Part shown: one piece after another, positions 1 through 11,558 of the stretch
How the letters are laid out: each line of letters begins with the position of its first letter
How positions within the stretch are numbered: the first letter of the stretch is position 1
DNA from: Daedaleopsis sinensis
Lineage: Eukaryota; Basidiomycota; Agaricomycetes; Polyporales; Polyporaceae
Length of the DNA: 64,000 bases
Assembly: GCA_033807695.1 (NCBI GenBank)
Contig: CM066305.1
Location: 806,001-870,000 of the forward strand
Direction of reading: 5' to 3'
Notes under the pieces: model-generated
Database searches by the model: none
The model's input: only the letters and a program-made list of their open reading frames with translations
What the model was told of the DNA's origin: nothing
Made by a program: the position numbers and the translations under genes

Positions 1-403
1 TTATGCGTCCGCGGTCCACCCCCTCGCTTCTGTGCGCAAATCCCTGGACGGCATCATCAACGCACGCACGATCGTCATTGGGCACGCGCTGGAGAACGAC
101 TTGAAGACGTTGCGTATGATCCACCACCGCTGCGTTGACACCGCTATTCTCTTCCCCCATGCCGCCGGACCACCGTATAGACGTGCGCTGAGAACATTGT
201 GAGTCTGTTCAGATCCTTCGGGTCTACTCTGACCACTCATTGTCAATTTCAGAGTCAAAGAGCATCTCGGCCAGACGATCCAATCTGCCGGTGCCGCAGG
301 ACACAGCTCTATCGAAGACTCTGTTGCTACCCTCGATCTAGTTCGGTGGCATGTTGTGAACAGGCCGAAACCGAAACCGAAGATAGCAGCTGCATCATCA
401 TAA
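1..403 (+). CDS. RNA exonuclease, DEDDh (REX1/REX3-type), 3' end only
   Basis: The window opens inside this gene, so its start is missing. Two exons are visible (1-198 and 253-403) around a 54-nt GTGAGT...CAG intron. The peptide carries GHALENDLKTL followed by a conserved DT, which is the third acidic motif of DEDDh exonucleases, and then HSSIEDS, which fits the closing H-x4-D motif with its catalytic His and Asp. These residues are seen directly. Proteins of the REX family trim the 3' ends of structured RNAs such as 5S rRNA, tRNA and RNase MRP RNA, so a role in RNA processing is inferred. The tail ends in a lysine-proline run and a TAA at 401-403. Which REX paralogue it is cannot be decided from the C-terminus alone. 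Confidence 0.85.
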
Positions 404-593
404 ACCGTCATGGCTGTCAGCGCTCAGCACTCACATTGCACATAGTACTAGTGATACCCAAGAGCTCTCGCACATAGCATACACACAGCATCTCAGATCC
501 CAGTCTTCTGGACGGACGGTCGTAACATGTAACAATATATGTACAAATGGATCCCGAGACGAGTACACAATCTACGGCCCTCTTGAGCCAAGG

Positions 594-1431
594 CTACCTA
601 GTCGTGCCATCGTATCTTCACTGTTCTCTTGTTCCTCGATGCTGTCGGCTTGCGTGACCTACGCAGATGACGATCGTTCCGGGACTGCGCTAAATGGATA
701 GGAAGAAAGCATACGCACCACTCTGAGGACAGATTTCTTGGATGATTCTTGTAGCTCTCCCGCGATGATGAGTTCGTCGAGCATCTGCAAACGGTCGATA
801 TGAATGCAAGGAAGCGAGGGACGACTACTTACGGCATATGCCTTCTGGAAGTTGAAGATCCTGAGGTAACGAACAATATCATTAGACAGAGAGCCAAGGA
901 TAGCAGTGATTCAACGCGTCTCGTACAGGTCAAGCTCGCAAACCTGAGGGGCTGTCAATCAGCAGCTCAGCAAGCGATGCAGATAGACCACTCACGTTCC
1001 CGAAGTAGCGATCGAGGACCTCGACGAATCTGTGGATGACCTCCAGCACCACGAGCTCATTGTCCCCCTGGCTGATCCCGGCGACGAAGAAGAGAGACGC
1101 GTATCGCCGGTACACGACCTTCGTATCTGCGCGCGGGCGCACAGTGTACATGTACATCAGCCCGTCTCGTCCCGTACTAGTGTCGGTCGGGGCGGCCCAG
1201 CCTGGCGCGCTCGCGCACCTTTGTACTCGAGGAAGTTGCACATCCGCGTCCGCCGCGCGAGGACGAGCTGCGTGACGTCCTTCACGATCTTCGCCTTGGC
1301 CTTCTGGGACATCGTCTGGTACCATTTCGCGAGACGGACCTTCCCTGCAAGTCCACCGTTGAGATTCTCCCCTCAGAGCGTGTCAGTGGCTGTTCACCTT
1401 GACGGGAGACCAGCAGCATATAGTTGATCAT
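594..1431 (-). CDS. APS1: AP-1 clathrin adaptor complex, sigma subunit
   Basis: This small adaptin (about 157 residues) belongs to the AP-1 complex, which sorts cargo between the trans-Golgi network and endosomes. The start [13 protein letters not shown], the central block [13 protein letters not shown], and [18 protein letters not shown] with YFGNV are the signature of sigma chains and include residues that form the dileucine-signal pocket in this family. The C-terminus [16 protein letters not shown] is typical of fungal AP-1 sigma and separates it from AP-2 sigma. The gene is split by several short introns; the last one (GTGCGT...GTAG) joins KKSVLRV to VTQADSIEE, and reading through it would give a wrong tail. 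It is transcribed away from the next gene across a 336-bp shared promoter. Confidence 0.95.
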
Positions 1432-1767
1432 GACAGAGGGACCGCAGAGATAGTGGGCAGGCTGAGAGCTGAGTGAGAGATCGTTGTCCGAGTCGAAGGG
1501 AGGAGGCGCTCCTCTGTATAGGCGTACATTGCCTTTCTGGGCGTTCGGCAAACTGCGATGCTGTAATGGACGCTGCCGATAGCCGGTGAACCACGTTTTG
1601 CCACAAACACTCATCCGAGTCAGCACACAATCACCAGCCGTGCTGTTGGTTCTGTGCACAGACGGTCGAACGCTCAAGATATTGGCCGATACGTGGAGGC
1701 CATGCTGTCTCATAGTTATTGCTCAGTGTAGCAGACTTACTACTAGTGTCTTCGGTCGACAGCTATC
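1432..1767. promoter_or_regulatory. Divergent promoter between APS1 and an orphan gene
   Basis: This 336-bp gap separates two start codons facing apart, so it must hold both promoters. No clear TATA box or repeated operator was recognised. The short open frames here have no recognisable protein features. Confidence 0.5.
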
Positions 1768-3761
1768 ATGGAGCAAGCATCGACTTCCAAATTGTCATTA
1801 CCGGCTTTTCTGAAAATATTGACGAGTAACGACGTTCCCCCATCCAAAGCAATCACGGTAGCAGGCCAGATGTGAGTATTTTTTGTGTATATCGACGACT
1901 CTTGTGACTAATATCGGGCCTCAGATATAAGTCATATAACACGCCCGAACAGCTCGGAAAATTAACCGACTATTCCCTCGAGTCAGCAGGCGTGAAGGAG
2001 AAGGATCTTCGGAGACTCGTTCTAGCGGCCGTCCGCAAAGCCGGCTTCAAGCCCGGGAAGTCTGCCGCCGTAATTGCAAGCTCAAGCTCGCGAAGCGCGG
2101 TGACCACTGGCAAGTCGAGCACCAAAGCCACAGAGGTGCGTGCACGCAGCCAGTTCATTATGCGCATTCGCAGCCGTTCATCCGCTCATCCCCATTCACG
2201 CTTCCATTCAGACTCAGGAGGGGAAGGGGAAGGTCAGGAAGCGCCGACGGAACGACGACCTTAACGAACTTCTGCCGGACCGACCACGCCAGGAGGGCGA
2301 CTCCTATGGCAGCCTAGAGTTCAACGAGATACTCGACGAGGAGGTGCGTGTGTGTGCCTAACAGAGCTAGCTCTCCCAAAGCAGCTAGCTAGAGAGTCAT
2401 CTCCGGCCCACCCTCAGTTTGTGCTCTCGCACACGGAGCTCAATGCTGACTGCATGCCACCCTGGCAGGCGATCAAACCCAAGTACACGGTGATCAACCG
2501 TGCGCCCGTCATGACCGCCTGGGCGTTCGTGGTCGCAGAACGCCTCGGCTTCCAACGAGAGGAGGCCCTGAGCATAGGTGAGTGGCGAGCCGCCGCACGA
2601 CACCCCTCAGGCGGGGCACCGTCCGCGGCGAGCAGCGAGGCGGTGCGTGCGGTGCGGTGCGGTGTGTGCACCGGACGACGCTCACCCGTTCATGTCCCGC
2701 TTCCATGGCAGCCTCTGCGTACACGGAGATGAACGCACGGACGAAGGGCGTCTCGCTGGGCATCTATGCACAAGGCAAGCAGAACGGCATGGAGGCGAGC
2801 CGCACGGGCTCGCAGCCGTACGTGGAGCTCATGGGCAGACGGTCAGTCCCCAGTCCAGTCCGAACCTCGCACCTCCACCGCTGTCCTGCCCGCACAGGAG
2901 ACGCGAGCTGACGCACCCTGCACTCCACCGTCCGTCACGCCGCGGTGTGGGCCCTTTCATATCATGATCCATACGCTCTCGTTCACCTCCCTTCGCTGTC
3001 ACCGAACGCAGAATGTACGTAACCATAATCTGCCACATTATCGCCGCGAGCTCACGCACCTCCTCTCCCCCGGTACCACTGTGTCCCCCGGACCTCCTCC
3101 ACGTCCATCCTCCCTCGCCCTCGCCCCTGCTCCCTGGTGCTCGCAATACCCCCGCGAACCGCCCGTCCGCCGTTCATGCACATGCCCGGCTCGCCACCGC
3201 AGACCGCTCTACCAGACCGCGACAGCGCAGTGGCGCGCGCTCTCCGCCGGCACCCCCGTCGCGCCCGCCGCCGCATTCTCCTACGTCGCGCAGGCCCTGC
3301 TGCAGACCGCGCCGCACGTCGTCGGCGCACTGCGCCTGCTCGCCGCGAGCTACGCGCCCGCCGAGCTCAACGCGAAAGGCTTCGCGCTCTACGCCGCCTT
3401 CCGCCCCGCCGTGGACGGCTGGGGCGCGCGCGGCGAGCTCCGCTGCGCGACGATCCTCGGCCTGCGCAAGCCCCCGTCCGCGTCCGCGTCTGAGTCCGAG
3501 TCGTCCGCGCCGCCGACGGGACTGCAAGTGCACGCCTCGACCTCGGAGGAGACACGCTCAGGCTCGCTCGAGGGCATCGTGAAGGTCGATCCCGATCCCG
3601 ATGCGTGTGGCGCCACAGCGGCGGCTGGGAAGCAGGACGGAGGAGAGCGGAAGTCGAAGAAGGCCAGGCTAGAAGCCCCGGATCCTGAGCGTGACGAGTT
3701 CGACGCGGCGTTGGACGATGACGCGCTCTTCGACGACTTCGACCTGAGCACGATTCCGTGA
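1768..3761 (+). CDS. Conserved protein of unknown function
   Basis: I do not recognise a named family. The first exon reads MEQASTSKLSLPAFLKI; later exons give a helical N-terminal region, the block INRAPVMTAWAFVVAERLGF, then KGVSLGIY and YVELMGR, and a last exon with FALYAAFRP and GWGARGEL before an acidic end (DDDALFDDFDLSTIP). Introns occur near 1876-1924, 2136-2213, 2346-2466 and 2580-2705, and an unusually long one (about 350 nt, near 2845-3202) may hide a further exon. The INRAPV and GWGARGEL blocks resemble, from memory, uncharacterised bacterial proteins with the same order of motifs; this is inference. Lysine-rich and acidic patches suggest a soluble, possibly nuclear protein. The final exon is strongly GC-rich. 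Confidence 0.7.
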
Positions 3762-3954
3762 CTGGCGCGCGCGGGGAAGGAGCAGCAATTGTGTGACGCT
3801 GAGAGCACTCTAGTACTAGCTAGCTAGGAGGCGCATATATAATACGTTAGGCTGGCATGTACACTAACTCTACATCGGAAGACCAAAGTGATGCAAGCCT
3901 GACGCCCCCGCTGCCCCCGGTCCCCGGTCCCCAGCTGCGAGGGCACCGAGGGAT

Positions 3955-5609
3955 CTAGTTGAGGTTTTTGATCACCGCAGCAGTGAACTCCGAGGTCGTC
4001 GCAGAACCTGAGGAGCACACAGCCTGAGCATCGCGCTTCGGAGATATGAAGGAATAGAATACTCACCGCCCATATCTGCAGTGCGGACCTTGGCCGCGTT
4101 AATAACATCGAAGGTCGCGCTCGCAATGTTGTTGGCGAGGTGATCGAGACTAAGACGGACAGGACAACGTTCAATACCGCCTCTGCGTGGCCTGCCGGGT
4201 GCGACTTACCCAAGGTGCCTGAGCATCATGGTCGCGCTCAGGATCATTGCAGCAGGGTTCGCACGGTTCGTGCCCATGATGTCCTTGGCGACGTGACGGC
4301 AGCCAGGCTCGAAGAGCGCGTACTCCTGCCGAGCAAAACAGTGTCAGAGTCAAAGGCCGGGAACGAGTTCGTCGCATGGACGGCACTCACCCTGCCAACG
4401 TTGCAGCCGGGCACGATGCCAGGGCCACCGACGAGAGCAGCGCCGATGTTGGACACGATGGCACCGTACAGGTTAGGCATGACCATGACATCGAATTGCG
4501 TTGGACGGGCGACGAGTTGCATGGAGCTGGACGGACGAGCGTATGAGCTACACGAGCTGCACAAACACATGCCAGTTTGCCTCACGTGTTGTCAACGATC
4601 ATATCGTTGTACTCGATGCCGGTGCTCTTGTAGTCCTCCGCGACGCGACGGAAGGTGTTGAGGAAGAGACCGTCACCGAGCTTCATGATGTTCGCCTTGT
4701 GCACGCAGGTAACTTTCTACGCGTCCATGGCCGATGAGACTGTGGTGCATTGATGACGCGGACGCGTGCGACATACCTTACGGTTGTTCTTGAGCGCGAA
4801 GTCGAACGCAAATCGGCAGATACGCTCCGCCTTTGCACGCGTGGACACCTTCAAACTCTCGACGACACCGGGGTAGCTCTGGTGCTCGAGGCCAGAGTAC
4901 TCGCCCTCCGTGTTCTCACGGATGATGGCGAAATCGACGTTGTTGTGGCGGGTAGGGAAGCCCGGAAGGGACTTGCACAGAACAACTGACGCGTAGATGT
5001 CAAGCTGTTGGCGCATGGCGACGTTCCACGAGATGTGGCCAGACTGCGAGATGGGCGTGAAGAGAATGCCTGCAATAACGGAGGGTATTCGTCCCAATCG
5101 AGCTATTGGATACACGATGCAAGAGACGTACCCTTGAGACCGACCCGGTTGCGCCTGAGACTCTCCATAGCCTGCTTGAAGAGGTCCTCGCCCTCGGAGG
5201 ACATGCCGGAGACGTTGTACTGCTCCCACTCAATGGGAGCGTTGACATGCTCGAAGATCTCCTTGACGGAGTCGGTGATCTCGTTACCAATACCGTCACC
5301 GGGGATGAGGGTCACCTGGAGATGAGGTCAAAGAATGAAACGGGTGCTGCACGCTGGCACGAGACGTACGGTGTAGACGCCGCCATACTTGCTGGGTAGC
5401 TTAGGAGGGTGTGAGACAGTAGGTTAGCGTGCAGAACAAGGTTTCAAGCGTGTCGACGCACTCTCTGGGTGACCTTGGGGAAACCGGCGGAGAGGGTGGT
5501 GGCCGTCCTCTGGCAGAAAAACGTCGGTATCACGCGGCCCGAAATGAAGCGATAGACATACGGCGTTGAGGACAGGACGGGCAGCAGAAGCAAGTGCGCT
5601 GCGAATCAT
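3955..5609 (-). CDS. IDH1: NAD-dependent isocitrate dehydrogenase, subunit 1, mitochondrial
   Basis: This is a subunit of the TCA-cycle enzyme that converts isocitrate to 2-oxoglutarate with NAD+ in the mitochondrial matrix. The start [16 protein letters not shown] looks like a cleavable presequence. The fold markers follow in order: [10 protein letters not shown], the substrate-loop block [15 protein letters not shown] with [43 protein letters not shown] with [11 protein letters not shown], and [11 protein letters not shown] at the end. The phrase VVESLKV and overall similarity favour the IDH1-type (regulatory) over the IDH2-type subunit. At least seven introns split the gene. It is divergent to an alpha/beta hydrolase and convergent, at 190 bp, with the upstream orphan. 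Confidence 0.95.
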
Positions 5610-6144
5610 GGTGCACGATACGACCTCCGAGAGCGACGAGGGCGGTGAAAGGGAGAGATGAAGAGAGCGAGGTCGACGACGAGCAGGAGGAAAACAAGAT
5701 GTCGGCCGAAACGTGGTCAAGTGTGTTGCTTGATCAAGAGCGTCATCGCCCACATGGCTATCAATCATTCTCTTCCGTGCCCTCTCCGTCCACGTCCGAG
5801 GGGCCGACGCCGTGGTTCCCGACTAGATCCGACGGGGACGAGCCTTGCTTTGCACTCGTCCACTGCGGTGCCTTGTCCACACTCGTTACTTACTTACATA
5901 CCACCACGAACATATGTTTGAAAAACACTCGAGCGTGTGCATGTCATATCCTAGTGACGGCCGCAGGTAAGAAGCATATGATTCTTTGATCGGTCCTCTG
6001 CAATTTCAGCCGCTCGTACGTTTCGAAAAATCCCTCTGCTCTCCCCCTCCTCGATTCGAATTTCGCTAGCCTTTGCACTCGCCAAGGCCCATCCACTCGT
6101 TCAGATACCCAGCGCGGCCGGCGCATCGCTCGCGCACACGGTCG
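5610..6144. promoter_or_regulatory. Divergent promoter, IDH1 and alpha/beta hydrolase
   Basis: This 535-bp gap lies between two facing-away start codons. It is less GC-rich near 5880-6010, where short T/A tracts occur. No gene, repeat or named operator was recognised. Confidence 0.45.
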
Positions 6145-8250
6145 ATGGCAACAGAGAAGCTGCTTCCAGCGGTCGCGGAGACCCTGCACGCCCCGCCCAG
6201 ACGTCAGATCTCGTTCTACGCCGTCCTCCTCCTCGCCGTCCTCCCCATCTGGTCTATTGTCCCTCTCTCATGGGCCTTCGTCGCCTATGCACTGCATTTC
6301 CGCCTCGTCTGGACCTTCTCCTGGCCAGGCTGGACTCTATTTGCGCTCGCGCTCAGTGAGGTCAGACCCAGTCACCAGACCACCCCTGCGCATGCGCATC
6401 CCATTCAGTCCCGCTTATCTGCCTTTCCCAGGTCTTCTTCAGCATCTACCACCACAACCTCGCCGTCTTCATATCTGGCCCGAGCCCCAACGGCCGCGGC
6501 AACGTCCAAGAGCTTCGCGCAGTTCTGCACCGCGTACTCAAGGCTGGACTCGCCTCGTTGCCAGAGGAAGGCCATGATCAAGATGAAGAGACGCTCGATG
6601 TGGATCGCCCCGCAAGTCCTGAGGAGGCTGTTACAACAGCCTTAGAGTTCGACGATCCGCGAGCTGTTGATTTCAGGAACTACCTGCGGACATGGTGCGT
6701 GTATCGAAGTCATCGAGATGTTCAGGGCTGACGCCGAGCGTGCAGGTTCCGCAGAGTGCCATGGTCTCACATCCACCGTCAAGAAATGCTCGCCTGGCTC
6801 TACTGGTCCCTGTTCAATGCGTCATTTGAGGGAATGGACAAGATCTCGCAAGCGGAGCAGAAGGTTCTTCATGAGGCCATTGAGGGCATCGAGTGTCGCT
6901 CGGGCACCAAGATTCCGGAGGGGTCGAACCCATCTGTCACCCCCATGCTGTTGACTTTGGACCCGGTGGACGTCGCCTGGAGGCCGCTGGTCTGGTACCT
7001 TGGCGTGGCATTGAGCAATGCTATTCTCCGCTGGAGACTCAGGACCAAGTGGAACGCTAAGATCGGGGCTTACAAGGGCCTTGAGTAAGTGTTATCTCTG
7101 CGTCCCGCGTTCTTCCTGATTAACTCCCTCCTCCTCAAGATACGTTCTGCGCGTCCCCCCGAAATGGAACGCGCGCACCGGCCCCAGGCCTCTTGTTTTC
7201 ATGCACGGACTCGGACTCGGCCTGACCCAATACTACACGTACATCGAACAAATGTATGTCGCGCTCCCCGACCACCCAATCCTCGTCCCCCTCCTGCCGC
7301 ATGTCAGCCAGGACATCTTCCACCCTCGTTTCCTGACGCCGATGGGCCGCCAAGAGATGACCGAGTGTCTCGCCGGTCTGATTGCGGAGCTCGGATGGGC
7401 CGATCTCGAGGAGCCGAGTGCAGACTCGTCAGACTCGGAAGGGAAGGGCTCAGACTCCGCTGCGCGACGTGGAGTGACGATGTTCAGCCATTCCAAGTGA
7501 GCTCACCGCAGGATGCATCTGTGTGCCCGCAGCTTGGGCCGACTAACCCTCCCACAGCGGCTCATTCTCGCATGCGTGGATGTTGAAGGCGCACCCCAAG
7601 ATGATCGCACGCTCGTGTTTCGTGGACCCTGTGACGTTCTGCTCCTGGGAAGGAGGTATGCCATTGCTCGCATCCACGCCCGCGCCCAGCAACCAACCAC
7701 TCATCGCCCCCCGCAGACATGTGCTACAATTTCGCTTACCGGCCCTGTGCAACGGTGCGTGACTTTCCACGCTCCTAACCCCATCCCCGTCCTGACAAGC
7801 GGTACCCGCCCCTCCCCAGGGTCTCGAGCTCCTCATCAGGTACTTCGTCGGCTCCGAGCTCGGTGTCGCCAACTTTCTCCGGCGCCACTTCGACTGGACG
7901 TCCAAGGCGCTCTGGTACGAGGACATCCCGCACGCGCGCGACCCCGCGAAGGCCATCTTCTTCCTCGGCGGCAAGGACACGATCATCGACCCGCACGTGA
8001 GCACCTCTCCTCCTCTCCCCCCTTCTCCCCCCCTCTCTATTCGTCTGTCGTCCCCGAGCCCGAGACTGAGTACTGAGTGCCGAGTACCGAGTACTGATGC
8101 CGCGGACCACAGCGCGTGCGGCGCTACCTGCGCTCGCATGGGGTGCGCAAGGGCCTGCGCTTCGACCCCGCGGCGCACCACGGCGAGGCGCTGCTCTCCC
8201 GGTCGCCCTTCTACGAGGAGATCCTGCGCTGGCTGCGCGAAGAGAAGTAG
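6145..8250 (+). CDS. Membrane-anchored alpha/beta hydrolase (lipase/esterase-like)
   Basis: The first exon begins MATEKLLPAVAETLH and then shows two hydrophobic spans (AVLLLAVLPIWSIVPLSWAF and a second reaching LFALALSE), so the protein is probably membrane-anchored at its N-terminus. After a linker the hydrolase core starts with PRPLVFMHGLGLGL (oxyanion-type HG motif). The nucleophile elbow is SHSNGS, split by an intron after the Ser-Asn (near 7497-7557). An acid residue follows in FLGGKDTIIDP and the histidine in AAHHGEAL, completing a plausible Ser-Asp-His triad. At least six short introns are present. The natural substrate is unknown; this type is common in basidiomycete genomes and usually annotated only as alpha/beta hydrolase. 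It shares a promoter with IDH1. Confidence 0.85.
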
Positions 8251-8645
8251 GCCCGCCTCCCTGCAGCCGCGCTTCGCTGTGTTCTGTGTTCTGTGTTCCG
8301 TCAAGACGCTTGGGTTGATGAGTACCTTATTCCCGCGCCTGCGTATAGCTAATGTATCGATACCCCGTCCCGTCCCCGACTGTTGGACTCTTGTGCATTC
8401 ATAGAGGTTACCACACGCTATCGACATTTATGGGCGTTGTATTCGCGAAAATGTAGATTGGACAGAGGCCACATAGCTAGCTTGTTTGTCAACCACGTTC
8501 TTTGCATGGTCATCCTGTCCCAAGGAGATTACATGGGTCCCCCATCGCCAGCTGGCAGTAGTAAAGGTATGATCGAGTATCGATTGCAGCACGGAGCACT
8601 GTACAGGGATATGGAGCAAGCTCTTATGCGTTACTGAGTATACGG
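8251..8645. other. Convergent 3' intergenic region
   Basis: The 395 bp between two converging stop codons hold the 3' UTRs of the hydrolase and the amidohydrolase. The sequence becomes more AT-rich. I see no further gene or repeat. Confidence 0.5.
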
Positions 8646-10032
8646 CTATGGGAGGTTCAACAGCCTCTTCGCGTTGTTGCACATCACCTGCTCAAGACGG
8701 TCTTGATCGTCCCCGTAGAAAGACTCGGCATGCTTCGTATACCACTGTATCACCTCCGTGCTCACGGCTGAAACAGCAAAGCAAAGACCCCCAGTCAGCA
8801 CCAGCCCCAGAATCCACCACCACCAAAACAGACACGTACCCGGGAAGTCCGTGCCGAAGAGGATGCGGTCCGCAGGCACGAAGCGCTCCATGAGCGCGAG
8901 CGTCGCCGCGTGGCTGCTGAGCGCGGTGTCGAAGTAGAACGTGCGGAAGTCCGCGAGGAGGTCCTCGGGCGCGAGCGGCGCGCCCATGAAGTGCGCGAGC
9001 GCGGCGACGCGCGGCGCGAGGAACGGCGTGCTCCCGCCGAGGTGCGCGAGCACGATCTTCGCGCGCGGGTACCGCCGCTTCTTGCCCGTCACGACGAGGT
9101 GCGCCGCCGCCTTGAACGTCTCGTTGGGCACCTGTCGTGATGTTGCCCCGCGGTCAGCAGCCGCGCGAGGGTGAAAGGGGAGGGAGGGAAGAGAGGAGGG
9201 GGGCTCTGACCTCTGTGATGGGTATGCCGAGGAACGGGTGCGGAAACGGGGTGCTCGACGGGATCTGCGCGCCATGGAGGAAGACGACAGCTTCCCGTCT
9301 GTCGAGCTCTTCCCAGACGGGGTCGAACGCGTCTTCCGCGATGTACTCTAGGCGGTCCGTCAGCAGCTAGAAGCCCGCGAGCAGTACGTACTACTTGGTC
9401 CGGTGAAGGGACTCACTCGCGTCGGCACCTTCCCCGTACGACGACGACAGGCCGATGCCGCATGCCCCGAGCTCGTCCAGGCCAAACGCGATCTCCTCCA
9501 GCGCGCCTGGGCACCCGTACATGTCAGCGCGTGTTCGGAACCAGAACTCTACGATGGCACCGGCGCACCTTGGGGGTCCAGGAGGCTCGGCACGCAGGCG
9601 AAGAACGCGAACCGCTCTGGGTACTTGGTGCATATTTCGTAGGCGTACTGGTTGAAGACGCGCGCGGCGGCGCGGTTTTCGGGGCCGATGGGGCCCGCGG
9701 GCAGGCCCGCAGGGAAGGAGAGGACCGCGGTCTTCACGCCGAGCTCGTCCATGGCCTTCAGGCTGACCTCCGGGGTCCATGGCACATTGCCTGGCGGGTA
9801 CTTCCAGCCCACTTTCGCGCCGAGGGCATCCTTGTTGGCGGATGCCGGGAATATGTGGTGGTGTATATCGATACGATGAAGTCGAGGGTGCTCGGGACGA
9901 CCCTAGTGAGATGGTCAGCAAGTCAACGCGGCTCGCCCGTACTGATGCTGTTACCTCTGTGCTCGGGGCGTTGTCTAGAGTTGTAGGCAGGGACGACATG
10001 GGGAGAGAGGGAGATGAAGATGGGTTTGCCAT
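8646..10032 (-). CDS. Amidohydrolase-2 family protein (decarboxylase-like, TIM-barrel metalloenzyme)
   Basis: The peptide runs from MANPSSSPSLP into RIDIHHHIFPAS, the H-x-H metal motif that opens amidohydrolase-2 barrels such as ACMSD, gamma-resorcylate and 6-methylsalicylate decarboxylases. Later motifs are IVLAHLGGSTPFLAPRV (metal or active-site His) and ILFGTDFP, whose Asp is the metal ligand on the last strand. The C-terminus ends NNAKRLLNLP, normal for the family. Five or so introns are visible, one of them directly after GTDFP. Decarboxylation of a small aromatic or muconate acid is the likely chemistry, but the substrate cannot be read from sequence. A short-chain dehydrogenase lies 293 bp upstream in the same direction. 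Confidence 0.85.
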
Positions 10033-10324
10033 GTGCCAGACGCGATCTCTTTTATCATGGTCGAGCTGGCTGAGGATGGAGCGTCAGGCTGCGATCGCCG
10101 CATGAGAACATGGCGCGAACGGAAAACGAAGTCGGGGACAGCGGATTGGAAGGGGGCTGTCAGGGATAAGTCGGACCGGCGTTCGTGCATTGCGCTAGAA
10201 TACAACATGTTCTTATTCGCTACAAGTTCAACAAGTCAGACACGCATGCAATAAGAAAGATCGACTATCATCTTTCTAACTTGGTCAGCTACGGAGACTA
10301 CGCCTCACCCGGCGTCCGCCCCCG

Positions 10325-11336
10325 TCACGCCCGCCGGAAGTCCTTGCATTCGTCCGAGTCCCAGCTCACGAACTGCCCGCTCAACGTGGGCGGCGCCTTC
10401 AGTGCCAGTGCGGCCGCGACGTGTCCCGAGTCCTCCGGTGCGACCAGCTTCCCTTGCTCGTACGCATCAACGAAGATCTTCACGGTTGGCCCGGGCATCG
10501 TCTCGGGGCCCCTCGTGCGTAGGACTGCCTGCATCTGAAGGTCGTCCGATTAGATATGATATATCGTGAGGAGACCAGGGGCTTACGGGCGTATCGACCA
10601 TCCCGGGCCTCATGGCAACGAATGTCACCTCCGGTTCCTCCTTGGCAATCGTCCTGATTATAACATGCAATTAGTCGACACGCACACTCCGGGGAGAATA
10701 TGGAAAGAGCGCACCTGCAGAGACTGTTCATCGCCGCCTTGCCAGCATTGTACGGACCCCAGGAGGGCGTACTGCCGACAGCGGCGCCGGAGCTCATGAA
10801 CACCACTCGTCCGCCGAAGGAGCTTTTGCGCAATTCAGGCAGCGTCGCCCGCAGAGCCTCGACCAGAGAGAAGAAGTTGACGTCGAAGTGCCGCTTCCAT
10901 TGGTCGATGCTGACGTCCTCCGCGGCGACGCTCCCCAGCGGCTCGAGGACCCCCGCGTTCAAGATAAGACTGTCAAGGGACTTGTATTTCTCCACGCCGC
11001 GCGACACTGCGTTCCGGACGGCAGTGGCATCGGTGCTGCATGCCTCCGCACTGAGACACCATACCGGTATACGTACAGGCAGGACGTACGTACACGTCGC
11101 ATTCCAACGCCAGCAGGTGCTCCTTATGGGAGTCTACGAGACTCTGCAGGTCGGGGCCCCTTGTGCGCGAGAGCGCAACGACGTTGGTGCTGAAGGTCTC
11201 GAGGAGGATCTTCGCAATCGCGAGCCCGAGGCCTCTGTGATGGGGGATCAGCAGCCGGGTCCTGCGCTGAGGAAGGGCGATGTATGCACTTGGACGCTCC
11301 GGTCAGCAGCACCGTTGGTCTAAGTCTTGCCGCCAT
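10325..11336 (-). CDS. Short-chain dehydrogenase/reductase (SDR)
   Basis: The N-terminus [15 protein letters not shown] plus GLGLAIAK across the first intron is the TGxxxGxG dinucleotide site. [10 protein letters not shown] is the NAG motif, VVFMSSGAA gives the active-site Ser, and the YNAGK follows as the catalytic Tyr and Lys. The C-terminus [16 protein letters not shown] is typical of a fungal NADPH-dependent SDR subgroup. Introns lie near 11062-11104, 10535-10587 and 10653-10712. It starts at ATG 11336; an upstream TTG is not a likely start. The gene is divergent to PDB1 over 222 bp. Substrate unknown; a carbonyl reductase role is inferred. Confidence 0.88.
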
Positions 11337-11558
11337 GTCCAACGACGGAAAAGAGGGGAGGGGCGCGGGTCGTGCGATGTGCGCGGTGGGACGAGGGTGG
11401 CGGGCCGGGTGTGAGAATGTTTGGGGGCGCGACGCGGGCGCCTCGCAAATCCGCGTCCCGAGCGCGTCCGAGCCACCTCACTCCCCAATCCAAAATCTCG
11501 GACAGTCCACGTCGTCCCCTTCCCCCTTATCCTCCCCCTTCCCCTCCCTCCAAAAGCC

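Noticed and set aside
10033..10324. A possible small gene between the amidohydrolase and the SDR
   Set aside because: Only short frames with no motif; better explained as promoter plus 3' UTR.
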